DNA of 8,101 bases from Candidatus Aminicenantes bacterium UBA876 (GTDB lineage Bacteria; Acidobacteriota; Aminicenantia; UBA2199). The translations under genes and the position numbers were made by a program. Shown in pieces: positions 1 through 5,771 of this stretch (positions are counted from its first letter, which is position 1; each line of letters starts with the position of its first letter). The notes under the pieces were generated by a model that did not search any database, had not been told where the DNA came from, and was given only the letters and a program-made list of their open reading frames with translations. The DNA lies in the NCBI GenBank assembly GCA_002294665.1, contig DBFQ01000064.1, positions 1,406 to 9,506 on the forward strand, read 5' to 3'.

Positions 1-531
1 TCCCAGTTCGATGGCCTCCATATTGAGATCCAGGTAATCAGGCGGAGCCCATTGGCGGATAAAGTCCACCATATTGCGGTACTGGATTACTCCGGTCAAT
101 TTCTGGGTCAGCGAGAGCGTGACCACGGAAGTGAGGATTACGTTGCCGAGGTGCTTTTTGGTTTCGTTGATGATGGGCACGGAATGAATCTTCCAGGAGC
201 GGGTGTCACCCAGGTTCGTAACCAGGTGGGAGTCGACTACGACAATGGCATCGTCACGCAAGCGGGATTTATACAGGTCGAAGGGCACCTGGTAGGTGCA
301 CACAAAGAAATCGATCGCGGTGGCCTGGGGGAAAATGATGGGTTTGTTCGACAGGATGACATCGACCTTGGTCGGGCCGCCGCGCACTGTGGCGGTATAA
401 GTCGGGCTTTCAAGGGCGTAGCCGTTTTCTTTATGTACGACGATGTCCACCAGCAGAGCCCCGGCCGTGATGATACCCTGGCCGCCGACGGCCCCGTAAC
501 GGATCTCATAGCGTTTATCCAGGTTGCTCAT
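1..531 (-). CDS. korC: 2-oxoglutarate:ferredoxin oxidoreductase, gamma subunit (3' end outside window)
   Basis: Reading leftward from the ATG at 531-529 gives 177 codons open to base 1, beginning MSNLDKRYEIRYGAVGGQGI. The GAVGGQG motif near residues 13-19, followed by a P-T-Y-x(4)-RGG stretch (ESPTYTATVRGGPTKVDVIL, about residues 43-62), is the standard signature of the gamma domain of 2-oxoacid:ferredoxin oxidoreductases, the part that helps close the catalytic heterotetramer and bind CoA. Family members are about 180-190 residues, so only the last few codons and the stop should lie beyond the left edge. The start overlaps the korB stop by 4 nt (ATGA), implying translational coupling, and GGAGAAATC just before the ATG supplies a ribosome site. 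The 2-oxoglutarate specificity is inferred from the alpha subunit of the same operon; family membership is secure. Confidence 0.93.
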   Translation of the reverse strand, partial: MSNLDKRYEIRYGAVGGQGIITAGALLVDIVVHKENGYALESPTYTATVRGGPTKVDVILSNKPIIFPQATAIDFFVCTYQVPFDLYKSRLRDDAIVVVDSHLVTNLGDTRSWKIHSVPIINETKKHLGNVILTSVVTLSLTQKLTGVIQYRNMVDFIRQWAPPDYLDLNMEAIELG

Positions 532-1406
532 GATTTCTCCTTTCTGGGGGCGAGGTCCCGCTGCGATTTTTTGCGCGCCGCGGCTTCGGCCGCTTCCTGG
601 GCGGCGGGGACGATGTGCTTGTAGTAGAGGTCGGAATACTCCAGTCGCTCTGTATCCTGGAAAAGTACGCCCGTGGGATATTTGTGCAGGCGCTCTTCCG
701 GGGACAGCTTTTCGTATTGGGCCTTGCTGACTGTACGGCTTTCGATCCAGCGGGTCATGGAAATGGGATCTTTCATGCGGTTGCGCCTGCCCAGGTTGAT
801 ATGGCAATTCGAAATTACTTCCACCACGGAGAAACCGCGGTGTTCAAATGATTTCTTGATCACGTTCTTGAGTTGAACCGGGCGGTTAACGGTTTCGCGG
901 GCGACAAAGGAGGCTTTCGCCGCGATCAGCAATTCGGCGATGTCGAATTTGGGCTCGATGTTGCCATAGGGAGTGGTTTCGGTAATGAATCTCTGCGGTG
1001 TCAGCGGAGATACCTGGCCGCCGGTCATGCCGTACACGCCGTTGTTGATCAGCACCAGGTTAATGCCGATGTTGCGCCTTGCCGCGTGGATCAGGTGGTT
1101 GCCGCCGATCGCAGTGGCGTCACCATCTCCGGAAATGACGATCACCATCTTGTCCGGACGCGCCAGCTTGATGCCCGTGGCGAAGGTCAGGGCGCGGCCA
1201 TGAGTGGTATGCAGGGTGTTGGTATTAAAGAAAGTGGGCATGCGCCCGGAGCAGCCGATTCCGGCGACCACCACGATGTCGTTGGGGTCCAGGTCGAGTT
1301 CGGAAAAAGCCATGGCGATGCTTTTAAGCACCACGCCGTCGCCGCAGCCCGGGCACCAGGGAGTTGGGAAAGTGCGGTAGCGGATATATCGCTCGTATTT
1401 TCTCAT
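528..1406 (-). CDS. korB: 2-oxoglutarate:ferredoxin oxidoreductase, beta (TPP-binding) subunit
   Basis: This 292-residue cytoplasmic protein is the thiamine-diphosphate catalytic subunit that decarboxylates the 2-oxoacid and passes electrons to the ferredoxin subunit. The sequence shows CPGCGDG at residues 18-24, the TPP/Mg motif GDGDA (93-97) with its partner NNGVYGMTGGQ (121-131), and GIGCSGRMP (49-57) followed by a T-x-HGRAL segment, all typical of KorB/PorB beta chains; the length is normal. The open frame extends 46 codons further upstream, but that part lies wholly inside korA and lacks family similarity. The ATG at 1406 is preceded by AAGGAG and lies 1 nt after the korA stop, so it is the chosen start. 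The C-terminus (about 268-292) is an Ala/Lys/Arg-rich tail with no recognised function. Beta subunits alone distinguish 2-oxoglutarate from other 2-oxoacids poorly; the assignment rests on korA. Confidence 0.95.
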   Translation of the reverse strand: MRKYERYIRYRTFPTPWCPGCGDGVVLKSIAMAFSELDLDPNDIVVVAGIGCSGRMPTFFNTNTLHTTHGRALTFATGIKLARPDKMVIVISGDGDATAIGGNHLIHAARRNIGINLVLINNGVYGMTGGQVSPLTPQRFITETTPYGNIEPKFDIAELLIAAKASFVARETVNRPVQLKNVIKKSFEHRGFSVVEVISNCHINLGRRNRMKDPISMTRWIESRTVSKAQYEKLSPEERLHKYPTGVLFQDTERLEYSDLYYKHIVPAAQEAAEAAARKKSQRDLAPRKEKS

Positions 1407-1407
1407 G

Positions 1408-2532
1408 CTAAAACTCCTTGATCTGTTCCAGGACTTCCGCCGGAGTGAAGGGGATGCCGTTGGCCCTGAGCAGGGCGCGCTTTTCGACGTCGTCTCCGGC
1501 CACCCGCTCCATTTCGTACCGGACCTGGCCCATGTTGAGTTCAACGGTCAGGACTTTCTTGATGCGGGAAAAGCGCTGGCGCAGGACCTGCTTGGGGAAA
1601 GGCCACAAGGTCAGGGGTTGGAACAGCCCGGCGCGGATACCCATTTCACGAGCCATCTCCACTGCGGGCAGGGCGGCACGCGCGGAAACGCCGAACGCAA
1701 ATACCAGGATTTCCGCATCGTCGAGGTAATATTCGTTGAACTTGATGATCTCGTCCAGGTAGTGGTAGATTTTCTGCATGCGCAGGGTCTGCTGCTTTTG
1801 CACGGTTCGCGGCTCCGAAGTCGGCCAGCCGTGCTTGTCATGCTCAAGGCCGTCGATATGAATGGGGTAGCCCTTGAAAAAATCCACGCGGTGGGGGTTC
1901 TGCCCGATCTCGCGGTCGTAGATGTCCAGGTCCTTGATTTTGTGGACTTTTTCCTTATAGATCTTCAGGTCTTTCTTGTAGGGAAGTTCGATGTCTTCAT
2001 GGGCCTTGGCCAGCACTTCATCGTAAAGCAGGATGACGGGGTTCCAGAAGCGCTCCGAAAGGTTGAAGGCGCGCACGGTTTCGGTGTACAGCTCGGAGGC
2101 GAACGCCGGTGTCAGCACGATGATGGGATGATCCCCGTGTGTGCCCCAGCGGGTCTGCATGACATCCGCCTGCGAAGGTTTTGTGGGCAGCCCCGTTGAG
2201 GGTCCGCCGCGCATGACATTGACAATGACCAGGGGGATTTCAGCCATCACGCCCATGCCCAGGTGCTCCTGCATGAGTGAGAAACCGGGGCCGCTGGTGG
2301 CGGTCATGACCTTGCGTCCAGCCAGTGAGGCGCCGATGCAGGCTCCCAGGGAAGCGATCTCATCTTCCATCTGAATAAAATCCCGGCCCAGTTTGGGCAT
2401 TTCCCGGGACATGAACTGGGCGATCTCGGATGATGGCGTGATGGGATAGCCGGCAAAGAAATTACAGCCGACATCAATGGCGGCCTGGGCGACGATGATA
2501 TTGCCTTGCAGGACTTTACGAGGTTTTCCCAT
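1408..2532 (-). CDS. korA: 2-oxoglutarate:ferredoxin oxidoreductase, alpha subunit
   Basis: This 374-residue alpha subunit carries the pyrimidine-binding and core transketolase-like domains of the oxidoreductase. Visible family signatures are GYPITPSSEIA (about residues 28-38), QMEDEIASLGACIGASLAG (54-72), TATSGPGFSLMQE (77-89), RGGPSTGLPTKPSQADVMQ (108-126) and RWGTHGDHP. The GPSTGLPT-x-PxQxDVMQ pattern is the KorA version; branched-chain (Vor) alpha chains instead carry a GPGLG-type segment, which favours 2-oxoglutarate as substrate. The ATG at 2532 was chosen because MGKPRKVLQGN matches the usual N-terminus; an in-frame start 22 codons earlier would lie deep inside korD. An AGAGG sequence about 9 nt upstream is a modest ribosome site. 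The gene overlaps the korD 3' end by 17 nt and ends 1 nt before korB, so the four genes form one tightly coupled operon. Confidence 0.96.
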   Translation of the reverse strand: MGKPRKVLQGNIIVAQAAIDVGCNFFAGYPITPSSEIAQFMSREMPKLGRDFIQMEDEIASLGACIGASLAGRKVMTATSGPGFSLMQEHLGMGVMAEIPLVIVNVMRGGPSTGLPTKPSQADVMQTRWGTHGDHPIIVLTPAFASELYTETVRAFNLSERFWNPVILLYDEVLAKAHEDIELPYKKDLKIYKEKVHKIKDLDIYDREIGQNPHRVDFFKGYPIHIDGLEHDKHGWPTSEPRTVQKQQTLRMQKIYHYLDEIIKFNEYYLDDAEILVFAFGVSARAALPAVEMAREMGIRAGLFQPLTLWPFPKQVLRQRFSRIKKVLTVELNMGQVRYEMERVAGDDVEKRALLRANGIPFTPAEVLEQIKEF

Positions 2533-2830
2533 TGGCTTGGCCTCTCGAGTTTTGTTTGTAATTAACAAATATGGCGAAATCCGGGCAACGGCTTTCACAC
2601 ATCTGGCAGCCGATGCAGTATTCCGGAGCGGCGACTTTTACGGAAACGCCGAATTTGCTGGTCATGTTGTCTTCCAGTTCCAGGGTGCCGGTGGGGCAGA
2701 TATCCACGCATAAACCACAACCCTTGCAGTAGACCGACACTACGGTCAATTCGTTTTTTTTGGGTGAGGGCTTGCGTTTTTCTCTGCGCTCACGGGCGGC
2801 CTGGTTCAGTTCTTTCTCAAACTTCTCCAT
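2516..2830 (-). CDS. korD: 2-oxoglutarate:ferredoxin oxidoreductase, ferredoxin-like delta subunit, 2x[4Fe-4S]
   Basis: This 104-residue protein has two classical cluster motifs: CKGCGLCVDICP (Cys35, 38, 41, 45) and CIGCQMCESRCP (Cys72, 75, 78, 82). It is the electron-transfer subunit that moves electrons from the TPP site to external ferredoxin. Ahead of the clusters is a highly charged 25-residue segment (MEKFEKELNQAARERREKRK), probably a helix used for docking. The ATG at 2830 is preceded by GAGGTGA about 4 nt upstream. It is the first gene of a korDABC operon, and its last 17 nt are shared with the start of korA. The region upstream is a long leader discussed separately. Generic 4Fe-4S ferredoxins look similar, but position and spacing make the subunit assignment secure. 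Confidence 0.93.
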   Translation of the reverse strand: MEKFEKELNQAARERREKRKPSPKKNELTVVSVYCKGCGLCVDICPTGTLELEDNMTSKFGVSVKVAAPEYCIGCQMCESRCPDFAIFVNYKQNSRGQANGKTS

Positions 2831-2896
2831 GGGTCACCTCATGCTTTGGGTAAATGGAACAGGAGGAATGGTCAGGCATTTTCCCTGCAGTAATCC

Positions 2897-3019
2897 TCAG
2901 CCCCGGAGATGGCGTCCGCGCGTGAAACGGCCGCTGATTGCAGGCGGTATTGGCAATAGGATTCTGTGTTGAGACGGTACGGCCTCCGTCTCCGTGGTGG
3001 GGCTCTCCTCGGCGATCAT
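2897..3019 (-). CDS. possible 40-aa leader ORF upstream of korD
   Basis: A minus-strand ATG at 3019-3017 follows GGAGGAG (3028-3022) and opens 40 codons, beginning MIAEESPTTETEAVPSQHRI and ending at TGA 2899-2897. It would be translated almost from the 5' end of the kor transcript if the candidate extended -10 at 3046-3038 is used, and it stops 66 nt before korD. I recognise no family. The peptide is not hydrophobic overall, has a Pro/Ile stretch (ILLPIPPAI) and an Arg-rich end (RFTRGRHLRG). There is no run of one amino acid typical of classical attenuator peptides. The evidence is only the ribosome site and position; the Shine-Dalgarno spacing (4 nt from GGAGG) is a little short, so it may be chance. 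Confidence 0.25.
   Translation of the reverse strand: MIAEESPTTETEAVPSQHRILLPIPPAISGRFTRGRHLRG
2971..2992. repeat. 7-bp inverted repeat (hairpin) in the kor leader
   Basis: GAGACGG (2971-2977) and its exact complement CCGTCTC (2986-2992) flank an 8-nt spacer. In kor mRNA this forms a GC-rich stem within the small ORF. No T-run follows in either direction, so it is not a simple intrinsic terminator. It could be an operator, an RNA structure or chance. Confidence 0.4.
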
Positions 3020-3037
3020 GGCTCCTCCAAGTCGGGG

Positions 3038-3066
3038 ATTGTAACATAATCATGGAGTGAAAAAAA
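3038..3066 (-). promoter_or_regulatory. candidate kor operon promoter (extended -10)
   Basis: On the minus strand TGTTACAAT (3046-3038) is an extended -10: TG, one base, then TACAAT, which matches TATAAT at 5 of 6 positions. The place for a -35 box 17 bp upstream (3066-3061) is only a T-run, as is tolerated in extended -10 promoters. Transcription would begin near 3031, giving korD a leader of about 200 nt. This is inferred from the consensus only. Confidence 0.45.
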
Positions 3067-3088
3067 CGCTGCGCTGAGACTTTTTTCA
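3058..3088. promoter_or_regulatory. A-tract/T-tract inverted repeat between the divergent promoters
   Basis: TGAAAAAA (3058-3065) and TTTTTTCA (3081-3088) form an 8-bp inverted repeat around a 15-nt GC-richer centre, followed by a second T-run (to 3094). It sits upstream of the rightward -35 and overlaps the expected leftward -35. Such tracts bend DNA and can act as UP elements or protein sites; the role here is inference. Confidence 0.35.
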
Positions 3089-3116
3089 TTTTTTGGTGCA
3101 GGTTACGGGTTTGTGG

Positions 3117-3145
3117 TTGACTTGCCCCGGGGGTTTACCTAACAT
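3117..3145 (+). promoter_or_regulatory. candidate sigma70-type promoter for the AmmeMemoRadiSam operon
   Basis: TTGACT (3117-3122, 5 of 6 matches to TTGACA) is separated by exactly 17 bp from TAACAT (3140-3145, 4 of 6 matches to TATAAT). The predicted start of transcription near 3152 lies just ahead of the Shine-Dalgarno, giving a very short leader. The spacing and -35 are good and the -10 is moderate. Confidence 0.5.
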
Positions 3146-3153
3146 AATAGCAC

Positions 3154-3167
3154 GGAGGCGAAAAATG
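3154..3167 (+). promoter_or_regulatory. ribosome binding site and ATG fixing the MEMO-AMMECR1 start
   Basis: GGAGG at 3154-3158 lies 6 nt ahead of the ATG at 3165-3167. The open frame continues upstream to a TTG at 3093, but that codon has no ribosome site and lies upstream of the candidate promoter. The ATG start also produces a well-formed signal peptide. Confidence 0.8.
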
Positions 3168-4658
3168 AGACCGGCGATACGCTTCTGGGTCCCCCTGCTG
3201 ATGGTTGCGTTGTGGCCCAACCCGGTTGCTTCCGAGCTTGTACGCGGTTACCTGACAACCGGTGCCTGGTATCCCCGCGACCCCGCCCAGCTCAATCGTC
3301 TCCTGGATCGTTGCTTCAGCGGTGTACGGACCAGCCTGGATCCGGACGCTGTGCGCGGTCTGGTGGTGCCGCATGCAGGACTGATCCACAGCGGGGGGAT
3401 CGCCGCCCGCGGCTATATCCATTTCCAGGGACGCAAAGACATTCGTCGCGTCATCCTGCTGGGTGTTTCCCATTCGGGAAATTTCTCCGGCGCCTGCGTG
3501 TCTTCCTTTGCGTATAATGCGACCCCGTTGGGAAAGATTCCGCTGGATCGCGAAGTGATCCGCAGCCTGGGCAAGGCGCCGAAGTTTCAGGTCAACAACC
3601 ACGTCATGTTGCAGGAGCATTCGCTGGAAAACCAGTTGCCTTTTCTGCAACGGGTGCTGGCGGGAGTGGACTTCAAGTTGGTTCCGATTCTGTTCGGTCG
3701 CGTGACTCCGGCCGAAGCTGAATCCCTGGCGGCGACCATCGCGCCGTTCATGGATGCGCACACCGTAGTCGTGGCTTCGAGTGACCTGACGCATTACGGC
3801 AGCCGTTTCGGTTTCGCACCGTTCAAATCGGGGGTGGCGGAACGGCTTCACCGCCTTGACCGGGGCTTGCTGGAAAAAGTCGCGGCCCTGGATCACCCGG
3901 GCTATTACGATTATCTGCAGCGCACGGGCATGACCATGTGCGGCGTCGTTCCTGTGGCGGTCTGGATGCATTTGTTCAAGGCGCAACCTCATGTATTGAA
4001 AACAATCGCCTACGCCACTTCCGGAGATGCCAATGGAGATTATTCTGTCAGTGTGGGTTATGGAGTCGTGGTTGCCGCGCGCAAGAAGGAGGCGGAAATG
4101 AAAATCAGCGCTGAAGAGGGGAGCGTATTGCTGTCCATTGCCCGGCGAACGCTTGAGGCTGCCCTGGATGTCCGGGAAAGCGAGAGTGTGCTCGAGGGTG
4201 TGGAGTTCACCGCGGCCATGAAGCGCCGCGCCGGGGTGTTTGTCACCCTGAAACGCAATGGTGCCCTGCGTGGGTGCATCGGCTCCATTGTGGGCACCCG
4301 GCCTTTGTTCGAGGGAGTCATGGCGAATGCGCGGAACGCCGCCTTCGAGGACCCGCGTTTCCCCGGCTTGAGCGCATCTGAATTGAAAGACCTGCAGATT
4401 GAGATATCGGTGATGACGCCTTTGCAGACGATCGCGGATTACCGTTCCATCCGCCTGGGAACGGACGGAGTTGTGATCCGCATGGGCGGAGCTTCAGCGG
4501 TGTATCTGCCCCAGGTGGCGACCGAGACGGGTTGGGATCTGGATACGTTCCTGGCCAGCCTGTGCCAGAAAGCCGGCCTTTCTCCCCGGGCGTATCGTTT
4601 GCCCGAGATGGAGTTCAGAATTTTTCAGGCACAGATTTTTTCCGAGGAGAACCATTGA
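3165..4658 (+). CDS. MEMO-AMMECR1 fusion protein (AmmeMemoRadiSam proteins B and A), probably exported
   Basis: This 497-residue protein joins two partners that are usually separate. Residues 1-23 look like a Sec signal peptide: basic start MRPAIR, hydrophobic core FWVPLLMVALW, and a VAS|E cleavage site. A MEMO domain follows (about 28-305). The metal-site residues known from human MEMO1 have counterparts: VPHAG (His70), GVSHSG (His103), SSDLTHYG (Asp207, His210) and GMTMCGVVP (Cys259). An AMMECR1 domain occupies about 312-497 and contains its hallmark LRGCIGS (368-374) and an NARNAAFEDPRFP segment. The linker (about 306-311) is short and charged. MEMO is related in fold to extradiol dioxygenases and binds metal, but the biochemical role of this bacterial system is not established. 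The gene is followed by amrS with a 4-nt overlap. What is odd is the fusion plus an export signal. Domain identity is near certain; export is an inference. Confidence 0.93.
   Translation: MRPAIRFWVPLLMVALWPNPVASELVRGYLTTGAWYPRDPAQLNRLLDRCFSGVRTSLDPDAVRGLVVPHAGLIHSGGIAARGYIHFQGRKDIRRVILLGVSHSGNFSGACVSSFAYNATPLGKIPLDREVIRSLGKAPKFQVNNHVMLQEHSLENQLPFLQRVLAGVDFKLVPILFGRVTPAEAESLAATIAPFMDAHTVVVASSDLTHYGSRFGFAPFKSGVAERLHRLDRGLLEKVAALDHPGYYDYLQRTGMTMCGVVPVAVWMHLFKAQPHVLKTIAYATSGDANGDYSVSVGYGVVVAARKKEAEMKISAEEGSVLLSIARRTLEAALDVRESESVLEGVEFTAAMKRRAGVFVTLKRNGALRGCIGSIVGTRPLFEGVMANARNAAFEDPRFPGLSASELKDLQIEISVMTPLQTIADYRSIRLGTDGVVIRMGGASAVYLPQVATETGWDLDTFLASLCQKAGLSPRAYRLPEMEFRIFQAQIFSEENH
4644..4657 (+). 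promoter_or_regulatory. ribosome binding site and TTG start of the radical SAM gene
   Basis: GAGGAG at 4644-4649 stands 5 nt before TTG at 4655-4657, which overlaps the upstream TGA (4656-4658) as TTGA. The frame stays open to an ATG at 4532, but those 41 codons lie inside the AMMECR1 coding region and do not resemble the family. The TTG start gives a protein whose first residues form a twin-arginine motif, which supports it. Confidence 0.78.
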
Positions 4659-5767
4659 GCCTGGGCCGCAGAGAATTTATCCGCCGCGGCGTCGTGGCCG
4701 GGGCCGGACTGGTAGTGCGCCCGCCTGGTCTGGATGGTGAAAGCCCGCCGCCGCTTGGGGTGCACCCTGCCATGTTTTTCGAAACCATCTCGCGCAAGAG
4801 GGTGGTATGCCGGCTGTGTCCCAACGAGTGCGTGTTGCGCCCGGGCGAGCGGGGTGATTGCCGGGTGCGCGAAAACCGCGACGGCCGCCTGGTGACCCTG
4901 GTTTACGGTACACCCTGTTCCGCTCATATCGATCCGATCGAAAAGAAACCGCTGTTTCATTATCATCCCGGCACAAGCGCGTTTTCGATTGCCACCGCGG
5001 GATGCAACATGTCCTGCCGTTTCTGCCAGAACTGGGAGATCTCCCAGCATGGTCCGGAAGAAGTCCGCAGCATCAGCCTGTCTCCGCAGGCGGTGGTAAG
5101 GCTCGCCCGTGAGCGGGGATGCGCAAGCGTGGCGCATACCTATGGCGAACCGGTGGTTTTTTACGAATACATGCTCGATTGCGCCCGCGAGGGGAGGCGG
5201 GCCGGAATTCCCAACGTGATGATATCGAACGGTTATATCCAGGAAGAGCCCATGCGGGAGCTGTGTCGCAGCCTGGGAGCGGTCAAGATCGACCTCAAGG
5301 CGTTTACGGATTCGTTTTACCGGGAAATCTGCGGAGCAACCCTGGCGCCGGTGCTGCACACCCTGGAAGTCGTCAGGGATGAGGGCGTGTGGCTGGAAAT
5401 CGTCGTGCTTCTGATCCCGGGGTTGAACGATTCCATGACTGAGATCCGCAACATGACCCGCTGGATCGTGGACAAACTGGGACCCCGGGTGCCGTTGCAT
5501 TTTTCGCGCTTTTTCCCGACTTACCAATTGCGCAATATTCCGCCCACTCCTCCGGCCACCCTGGAACGGGCCCGTGAGGTTTCCCGGGACGCCGGTCTGG
5601 AATTTGTTTACGTGGGCAACCTGATGTCGGAATCCCGTCACACGCGATGCCCGGCCTGCGGCGCCGAGTTGATCCATCGTGAGGGTTTTTCCGCCCGGGT
5701 TACCGGCCTGAAGGGCGACCGCTGCAGCAATTGCGGCCACGAAATTCCCGGTGTCTTCTCACCCTGA
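4655..5767 (+). CDS. amrS: AmmeMemoRadiSam system radical SAM enzyme with a Tat-like N-terminus
   Basis: From the TTG start the protein has 370 residues. The N-terminus MSLGRREFIRRG followed by VVAGAGLVV fits a twin-arginine signal (RRxF plus a modest hydrophobic stretch), with no clear AxA cleavage site, so it may stay anchored. A conserved Cys cluster C-x2-C-x3-C...C (CRLCPNEC...GDC, residues 52, 55, 59, 69) follows, as in pyruvate formate-lyase-activase-like AmrS proteins. The radical SAM motif CNMSCRFC (Cys117, 121, 124) binds the [4Fe-4S] cluster that cleaves S-adenosylmethionine. The barrel continues with YGEP, ISNGY and KIDLKAF to about residue 315. The C-terminus has a zinc-ribbon-like pair CPACG...CSNCG (Cys332, 335, 357, 360), also usual in the family. 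The substrate is unknown; co-occurrence with MEMO and AMMECR1 defines the system. All metal-binding cysteines are present. It is cotranscribed with the fusion gene and followed 4 nt later by a 93-bp inverted-repeat element. Confidence 0.93.
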   Translation: MSLGRREFIRRGVVAGAGLVVRPPGLDGESPPPLGVHPAMFFETISRKRVVCRLCPNECVLRPGERGDCRVRENRDGRLVTLVYGTPCSAHIDPIEKKPLFHYHPGTSAFSIATAGCNMSCRFCQNWEISQHGPEEVRSISLSPQAVVRLARERGCASVAHTYGEPVVFYEYMLDCAREGRRAGIPNVMISNGYIQEEPMRELCRSLGAVKIDLKAFTDSFYREICGATLAPVLHTLEVVRDEGVWLEIVVLLIPGLNDSMTEIRNMTRWIVDKLGPRVPLHFSRFFPTYQLRNIPPTPPATLERAREVSRDAGLEFVYVGNLMSESRHTRCPACGAELIHREGFSARVTGLKGDRCSNCGHEIPGVFSP

Positions 5768-5771
5768 ACCT

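Larger units (their letters stand above)
2831..3164. other. divergent intergenic control region between kor and the MEMO-AMMECR1 gene
   Basis: These 334 bases separate the two divergently transcribed operons. No conserved protein is recognisable in any frame. A 90-codon minus-strand frame crossing it lacks a ribosome site and runs through the candidate kor promoter. The half next to the rightward gene (about 3035-3150) is visibly richer in A and T than its surroundings and carries candidate promoters for both directions; the half next to kor (2831-3019) would be a transcribed leader with a small ORF and a hairpin. Confidence 0.7.

Noticed and set aside
52..624. 190-codon plus-strand open frame at the left edge
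   Set aside because: It is opposite the KorC gamma subunit, whose GAVGGQG motif and ATGA coupling to korB are clear.
1405..2199. 264-codon plus-strand open frame opposite korA
   Set aside because: The minus strand encodes clear KorA; the plus-strand product has no recognisable motif and no ribosome site.
2868..2972. 34-codon plus-strand ORF after AGGAGG in the intergenic region
   Set aside because: The ribosome-like sequence is only 1 nt from the ATG, too close to work well, and no rightward promoter precedes it.
2817..3089. 90-codon minus-strand open frame upstream of korD
   Set aside because: It has no Shine-Dalgarno, passes through the candidate kor promoter and overlaps the korD start; the peptide has no recognisable feature.
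3093..3095. TTG at 3093 as the start of the MEMO-AMMECR1 gene
   Set aside because: It has no ribosome site, lies upstream of the candidate promoter, and would hide the signal peptide behind 24 unrelated residues.
3135..3992. 285-codon minus-strand open frame opposite the MEMO domain
   Set aside because: It is antisense to a well-supported gene, runs into the divergent control region, and has a composition (His/Gln/Arg-rich) typical of shadows.
4625..5740. 371-codon minus-strand open frame opposite amrS
   Set aside because: It is a GC-rich antisense shadow. The plus strand holds an unmistakable radical SAM protein with all motifs, and the antisense translation matches nothing I know.
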